This document shows, piece after piece, positions 6,227 to 10,724 of a stretch of 10,724 bases of DNA. Source of the DNA: Acanthaster planci (taxonomy: Eukaryota > Echinodermata > Asteroidea > Valvatida > Acanthasteridae); NCBI RefSeq assembly GCF_001949145.1, contig NW_019091638.1, positions 203,316 through 214,039 on the forward strand, in the 5' to 3' direction. The position numbers and the translations under genes are program-made. The notes under the pieces are model-generated. The model was not told the DNA's origin and did no database searches. It was given only the letters and a program-made list of their open reading frames with translations. Each line of letters begins with the position of its first letter. The stretch's first letter is position 1.

Positions 6227-8598
6227 GTAAGTTTGAATTTGCACTTGATAGATCTTTACCTGCGAAGTTCAGTGTTCCTACACTGAGGAAGGGGGGACAC
6301 TGGGCATGTACATGTCTGTATTATACAGCGCTCGATGAAGCACGATATGGCATCATAAAATTCAATCTGTCGGGAAGGGCGCCCCTCGCGTTGGGTAAAT
6401 TATAGAATAGAAAGGGTTGAAGTTGACCTGTATGTGAGAATAGTAGCATGCAGAAAGTAAGCACTGTTTATGGGGGAAAGTGAACTCAAGTGGAGTATAC
6501 AGCTAAGGTTTTCAAAAATAATGAATTAGAATGATATTTGTTTAAATCCGATTTTCACTTTTGTTATTTTGTGTGTTTAAACCGTTTTTGTGTCCTTTAC
6601 GACCTTTAGTATAATGATTATTATTCCGATTATTGAAAACACGTCTCATTCTCATCATGGACCACTCACTGAACATGAGTGAAGGCCCCCATTTTAACTA
6701 CAAATGTATTCGTGTAAGTGTGTCATCTGACATTCTACAAGTGCTGTTTCAGTACGTTGACTAGTCCCCGAAGTTCTTTCCAATTTAAGTCATAATGCAT
6801 ATTATGTCATGCTTTTGCACTGTATGTACATGCTCAGTAAAGATTTTACCTCAATTAGTTGTAATTAAAAATGTCTCGTCACCTTTATTAAAAAAATCAA
6901 GGCCGCACTGTACCTATAATTTTAGCAATTCAGGTTCCTTTCCATGTCAGTGTGTTCAGTAAGTGAATTCGGGGAAGCACGGTCCAGAATGGACATTTTG
7001 TGAATAAAGCCGATCGAATATACAGGACTACACAAGAGTGAATATAGGATGATACCCAAAATGAGCTTATAAACCGATTGCGCCCACTAAGTCACGTGAC
7101 CTGTAGTTGGTATTAAATCTCAACAAACACACAAGCGTCCACCTCAAAGTGTTTCATAAATATCATTTACCAAAAATTAAGCCGACGGTAGGTACCGTAC
7201 TCAGACTACTGATGTGCTGGATCATGTGGCCGTATTATTTGTAAATAACACCCAAAACACACGTTGCTACGGGATTGATAACCACTTTAGGTCACGTAAT
7301 TTAGCGAGCGCAATTGGTCTTTTCTGGTGGAGTTTGATGTTTTTAGAAGAACCAGTATTTAATTCAGCCTGAACAAGTGTTGAAAGTATTTAATGATTTC
7401 CCCCCCTACCAAAATGGCGCTCATGCAACGCATTAATTATTTTATATTGTATACTTGGCGTATTAAAAAACAATTTTAAATGTATCTACAGCTGCACAAC
7501 CATGTTGCCTTGTTAAATAATGGAGCATTTTCACTATTGCAAAAATAAACATATAAAAACCATCAGCTTTTTCGGAATTTTGCTTTGAAATGTATTAATT
7601 TTTGTAATTGTTTTTCGTTTCTTCCAGATTATTCACAGAAGTCTGATGTTATTTTAGCGCCAATCAAGCAATCAGCCCCTGCTTCAAGAGTACCTCACAC
7701 TTGTAACTGTCTTGAAACAAAGATAAGGACTGCCTTCGATGCAGGGGCTGTTTGTAAAGATGTCCTCGAGAAACGAGGACGAATTTCGAACTGTACCCTA
7801 GCCGACATCAACAAGAGACCCGGGGTGGTATTGCTCACCACAACCAACCTCGCCTTCCTAGACGTGACACTGAACATGTTAGAAAGCATCAAGAGAACGG
7901 GTGTGTGCGTCAACACCACTGTCATTGCCGAGGACAAAAAAGTCTTCGAACAGTTATACAAGAGAACGGAGGGGGATCCAGCGCTGACGGTGCTTTTGAC
8001 CAACTCGGGAGAGATGGACGTCATTGAACATCCGCGTAGTCACCGCAGTCAGTACTATGGACTGATGAATAAACGTCAAGCTTATATCTTGGGTTTGCTG
8101 ACAGAGGGCTATGAGGTGCTGTTCTCAGACGCCGACACCTTTTGGTTCCGAGATCCTTTTCCCTTTTTTGATGGAGACTTTGACATCTCTTTGATAGACT
8201 CCGTCAACCCATTTGGGGTTCGTTCGGGAAGATCCAACTTCTGCGCCGGCTTTGTGTATTTCAAACCGACCAACGTTACCCTTCAGTTCGTCAAGGCCTG
8301 GGTGGACCAATTGGAAAATAACAAGAAAAGGGGAAACTATTCACCAGATCAAAATGTAATGAACGCGCTTCTCAAAAATGACAAGCCCGTGTATGTGAAA
8401 ATTAAACCTCTGGACACGAACATTTTCCCCTATGGGCCTAAGTTTTATGATCTGCTGGCCAGGAAAGCTAATTACTCCACTGTGGTGATGCACGCCGCCA
8501 GCATCCGCGGCCATGAAGCCAAAGTGACAAAGTTCAAGAGTTCGAACATGTGGTTGGTAAATAAAACAACAAATGAGATGTTAGCAGAAAGCAAATAA
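6157..8598 (+). CDS. GT77-like nucleotide-diphospho-sugar transferase, two coding exons
   Basis: I join 6157-6226 to 7628-8598, giving 1041 bases and a 346-residue protein. The donor is ATAA|GTAAGT and the acceptor is TTTCTTCCAG|AT. Both are phase 1, so the split codon becomes Asn24 and the frame continues. The start ATG has A at -3 and G at +4. The protein reads as a type II Golgi membrane enzyme: short cytosolic tail, anchor at residues 9-23, stem to about 85, then a nucleotide-diphospho-sugar transferase domain (Pfam Nucleotid_trans type) to the C-terminus. Relatives include plant RGXT xylosyltransferases and Dictyostelium AgtA in CAZy GT77. Donor sugar and acceptor cannot be read from the sequence. 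I infer transfer of a sugar from a UDP-sugar to a secreted or membrane glycan. A non-coding first exon upstream is likely. Confidence 0.85.
6227..7627 (+). other. Phase-1 intron of the glycosyltransferase gene
   Basis: The 1401-bp intron starts GTAAGT and ends with a T-rich tract and TTTCTTCCAG. It is AT-rich and shows no coding sequence. It contains small hairpins (CACTCA-n7-TGAGTG near 6664, TTATTT-gt-AAATAA near 7236), a C7 run near 7400 and the 10-bp palindrome GTCACGTGAC at 7091-7100. A further small exon inside cannot be ruled out, but the matching phases make a direct join the simplest reading. Confidence 0.75.
7091..7100. promoter_or_regulatory. Perfect 10-bp E-box palindrome GTCACGTGAC
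   Basis: GTCACGTGAC is self-complementary over all ten bases. It matches the extended E-box preferred by USF and MiT/TFE bHLH-leucine zipper factors. It lies inside the intron, about 530 bp before the catalytic exon, so it could be an intronic enhancer element. No experimental support can be drawn from sequence. Confidence 0.3.
7628..8598 (+). CDS. Coding exon 2: stem and complete GT77-like catalytic domain
   Basis: This exon encodes residues 24-346, ending at TAA 8596-8598. Residues 24 to about 85 form a stem with Cys49, Cys51, Cys66 and Cys79. The catalytic region opens with GVVLLTTTNLAFLDVTLNML near residue 89. The hallmark is VLFSDADTFWFRDPFPFF, with the DAD (DXD) motif at 191-193 that binds the metal and nucleotide sugar. 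SNFCAGFVYF (Cys229), SPDQN (262-266), TNIFPYGPKFY and MHAASIRGHE (His312, His319) follow in the order usual for the family. Six N-glycosylation sequons lie at Asn 78, 119, 239, 260, 305 and 335, all on the predicted lumenal side; the one at 260 is followed by Pro. Codons are richer in G and C than the flanks. No frameshift or stop breaks the frame, so the gene looks intact. An ATG at 7585 lies in the intron and is not the start. Confidence 0.93.
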
Positions 8599-8716
8599 GT
8601 GTACTATACGTATGGGTGGTGTGTGACACTGTCTTGCACAATACTTGAATTTAGTATAGCAATGTACACCTTAGTTTCTTTGTATTAATTTTGCATTGTG
8701 TCTTTTGAAATAACGT

Positions 8717-8722
8717 ATTAAA
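8717..8722 (+). promoter_or_regulatory. Candidate poly(A) signal ATTAAA
   Basis: ATTAAA is the commonest variant of the AATAAA hexamer. It lies 118 bases past the glycosyltransferase stop codon, giving a short 3' UTR. No cleavage site can be placed with confidence. Confidence 0.35.
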
Positions 8723-8917
8723 GGTCCACAGTTATCAAGATGAGAAAACGAGTATGAGTTTAAAGGACGGAGCAACATTGCAGGAATACACTTTGATAAG
8801 CTTTTCTAGAGTGTGTAAATATGCTTTGACGTTTGGTGCTCCGCTGTTAAAGCAGTCTTTCAGCAGAAAAACTCATAGTTTTGCTATCTTAATCTACATA
8901 CATTTTAGCTGTATACT

Positions 8918-8939
8918 CCCCACATCTTCATTTGTGGGG
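8918..8939. other. Short GC-rich hairpin in the 3' flank
   Basis: CCCCACA (8918-8924) pairs perfectly with TGTGGGG (8933-8939) across an 8-base loop. It lies about 320 bases past the gene's stop codon. If the transcript runs this far it could be an RNA stem-loop. It does not match the histone 3' stem-loop. Confidence 0.35.
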
Positions 8940-9911
8940 TGGTCTTTTCCTGTTTGAGGCGCAAATGGGTCGAAGTGATTACAGTACACTTTGAGCAATA
9001 TTCATTGAGGGGAAATATTGTTGGAAAATAGGTAAAATACTAAAACATGTATGGAAACAGTGTACTGGTTGAGTGTGCCGCCTGAAGATACCTCTAGCTA
9101 GAATACTTATATAGAGAATTAATATTCATGTATTGAATTGTCTGTTCACGGAGGAAAATGCAGTTGTCAGTTAAGAAATCGCTGTAATTTACCCATGGCA
9201 AAGCCTGCAGGTGATGTATTGTTTTTCCTTACCAAATGTGATCGGTCATAGCCAGGTGATTTAGCACTGCTGAGAATTGATAAGGCCAAAGAAGTAACGT
9301 GGCAAAATGTGCCCCACTATTGAGCGCGCGGACTGTTTGTGTGCATGCACTATTGGCCGGACAAAAGACTAAATGGTCGGAAAATGTCTGATGGCCGATA
9401 TCAATATCGTGCTCTGTGAGCAGAGATTTCAAAAGAATAGATTGTGGCAAGCTCGGATACCGCATCGAAGATCGCAACATGCCAAGTGTTCCTGCGCCGC
9501 GTTGACTCCATTTTGTTACGCTCTTTCTGATTGAGTGTTCAAACACAAATTTGAACAAAGGATTCCTCGCGGGGTGAGCCAAGATACTGTTTAAATTGGA
9601 CTTCGTGAAATTTCTAATCGCTGTTTTGCACGTATTTTATCAGTATTCTCTGAGAAAAAATGTTTTATCAATATCGTCAATTAGCAGAAATTTCCTAAGT
9701 GTACACTTTTCTTGCCGAATTATCATAGTTCACATGACTGTAATTTTTTGATACTCTGTTTTGTAAACAAGAACTGTGAAAGGCCAAATTTTGTCGTGTA
9801 GAAGGCTGAATGTAATCATGCTTTGAATATGGTGCAAAAATGTCTACGTGAGTTAAAGCCATTTCATACTTAGCGCAAACGCGAATTTGTGACAATCAGG
9901 TCATGTTTTAG

Positions 9912-10455
9912 AGGAAAATACATCCCACCTGCATCCTGGGTGTTATAGTGCCCGCAGATCTTAAATGGGATATCCACGTTCTGAATATGATATCTCAGGC
10001 CAACAAAAAAAAAACTACATCCTAAAAACACTGAAACAGTTTTGCTTACCTGTAAATGATTTGGTCTCCATCTGCCTTAGCTACTTTAGGCCATTGTTAG
10101 AATATGCCACACCAGTATGGAATATTAGCCTCACGTTGAAACGGGTCAAAGCTCTGGAGAATTTCCCAAAGTGGGTCTGTGAAACCATCCTTAGCATTTA
10201 ATACAGTGGTTATGATGATGCACTTGTTTCTTATAGCTTACCTTCAGTCAGAGGCGAAATTAGTTGTGTATTAAGTTTGGTCAATCTCCACTAACCTCAA
10301 AACATTTTAGTACTTGGATTCCTCTGACTCGTCATCAGTCACATGGTCGTCAGTTGAGAAATTCTACAGCTATAGCAGTGCCTTTCTGTCGCGGAAGAAG
10401 GTATCAGAACAGCTCTCTTGTAGGATTGATAAATTTGCTTACTATGTCTAACTAA
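9912..10455 (+). pseudogene. Decayed non-LTR retrotransposon (LINE) reverse transcriptase, C-terminal part
   Basis: Three reading frames in series give the familiar end of a LINE reverse transcriptase. From about 9936 comes LGVIVPADLKWDIHV, the segment just after the palm. From about 10007 in another frame come LKTLKQFCLPVNDLVSI and SYFRPLLEYATPVWN. From 10264 in the third come LCIKFGQSPL and HGRQLRNSTAIAVPFCRGRR. I recognise this order from CR1/L2/jockey-like elements; the exact clade is uncertain. Lesions are a frame change at the A10 run 10005-10014, a TAA at 10199-10201, and another frame change between about 10230 and 10264. The catalytic YXDD motif, endonuclease and ORF1 are absent upstream, so the copy is 5' truncated or eroded. 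The last frame ends at a stop at 10453-10455, then AATAAA at 10491-10496. It is not functional. Confidence 0.85.
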
Positions 10456-10556
10456 ACTCATCAGCTCCATGTCCAGCTTGCTCCGCTAACAATAAAATAG
10501 ATCTTCTTTTACTCGCAGTGGTTAATATTTTAAGTCAAGTTTCCTGCTAGTTTGTG
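10456..10556 (+). other. Probable 3' end of the LINE copy
   Basis: This AT-rich stretch follows the last LINE reading frame and contains AATAAA at 10491-10496. It is probably element 3' UTR and its junction with host DNA. I see no poly(A) tail or clear 3' microsatellite to fix the end. Confidence 0.35.
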
Positions 10557-10724
10557 TATCAATCCCCCCTCCGTTTGACCCCTTCCCGCGAAACCCCACC
10601 CCACCTCTGACCCCCCCTTCCCTACCTTCCCCTCCTTTTGACCCATTCTTGGCCTTATCCAATATTTTTTTGTCCATATCCCCCTGCTGCTTTTTTCTCT
10701 ATCCCCTCCTGACCCTCCTGCCCC
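10557..10724. repeat. Cytosine-rich low-complexity tract with imperfect ~31-bp repeats
   Basis: The plus strand is overwhelmingly pyrimidine, with many runs of three to seven C. TGACC recurs at 10576, 10608 and 10639 (spacing 32 and 31) and again at 10710, each followed by C- and T-rich sequence. This suggests a degenerate minisatellite. At 10579-10602 four C-runs are separated by loops of 2, 6 and 1 bases, so the minus strand meets the usual G-quadruplex pattern and the plus strand could form an i-motif. It continues beyond the window edge. Confidence 0.7.

Larger units (their letters stand above)
8599..9911. other. 3' flank of the glycosyltransferase gene, otherwise unassigned
   Basis: The beginning is presumably 3' UTR of the glycosyltransferase transcript. 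ATTAAA at 8717-8722 is the best nearby poly(A) signal; I see no AATAAA between the stop codon and 9911. The 117-codon minus-strand frame at 9229-9582 lies in a somewhat more GC-rich patch, but its translation shows no recognisable domain. I call no gene. A short hairpin lies at 8918-8939. Confidence 0.5.

Noticed and set aside
6227-6405. Read-through extension of the start exon past the donor
   Set aside because: The GTAAGT at 6227 is a consensus donor, and the phase fits the exon at 7628. The extension has no family resemblance.
7585-7627. ATG at 7585 as the start of the glycosyltransferase
   Set aside because: It lies in the T-rich tract before the acceptor CAG at 7627. The protein would lack its membrane anchor.
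7695-8310. Minus-strand ORFs within the catalytic exon
   Set aside because: Antisense shadows of the conserved plus-strand coding sequence.
9229-9582. 117-codon minus-strand ORF
   Set aside because: Longest frame in the 3' flank, but without domain, signal peptide or splice support. Kept as unassigned.
1-10724. tRNA or rRNA genes
   Set aside because: I looked for the T-loop signature GGTTCRANNCC and for conserved rRNA blocks on both strands and saw none. A covariance search would be decisive.

Overview
The window looks like nuclear DNA of a marine invertebrate. It is AT-rich and mostly non-coding, with one spliced gene, a decayed non-LTR retrotransposon, a foldback-type DNA element and a minisatellite. 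There are no bacterial signatures such as operons, ribosome binding sites or tightly packed ORFs. The gene family (a GT77-like nucleotide-diphospho-sugar transferase) and the many TACATGTA palindromes fit an amphioxus, echinoderm, hemichordate or mollusc. I cannot fix the species from sequence alone.

Layout: 1-810 is unassigned sequence with an AAT microsatellite. 812-1060 is a nine-copy 27-bp minisatellite with an 81-bp higher-order period. 1076-3066 is unassigned AT-rich sequence with small direct and inverted repeats. 3075-3629 is a foldback/MITE-like element. It has 26-bp terminal inverted repeats, arms built of about four 53-bp tandem subunits each, and a probable 8-bp target duplication. 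3638-6137 is mostly unassigned, with a weak candidate promoter and leader exon near 3990-4098. 6138-8598 is the gene: a small signal-anchor exon (coding 6157-6226), a 1401-bp phase-1 intron, and a large exon (7628-8598) carrying the whole lumenal catalytic region. 8599-9911 is the 3' flank. About 9912-10455 is the broken C-terminal part of a LINE reverse transcriptase. 10557-10724 is a cytosine-rich, repeat-bearing tract.

The one confident gene joins into a 346-residue type II membrane protein. It has a short N-terminal membrane anchor, a stem with cysteines, a DAD (DXD) metal/nucleotide-sugar motif and six N-glycosylation sequons, as expected of a Golgi glycosyltransferase. The splice phases match exactly across the intron, which supports the model. 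The other open frames read as shadows of repeats or chance frames. The least ordinary structures are the foldback element with nested subrepeats and the three-unit higher-order minisatellite. Neither amounts to a new functional system on sequence evidence alone.
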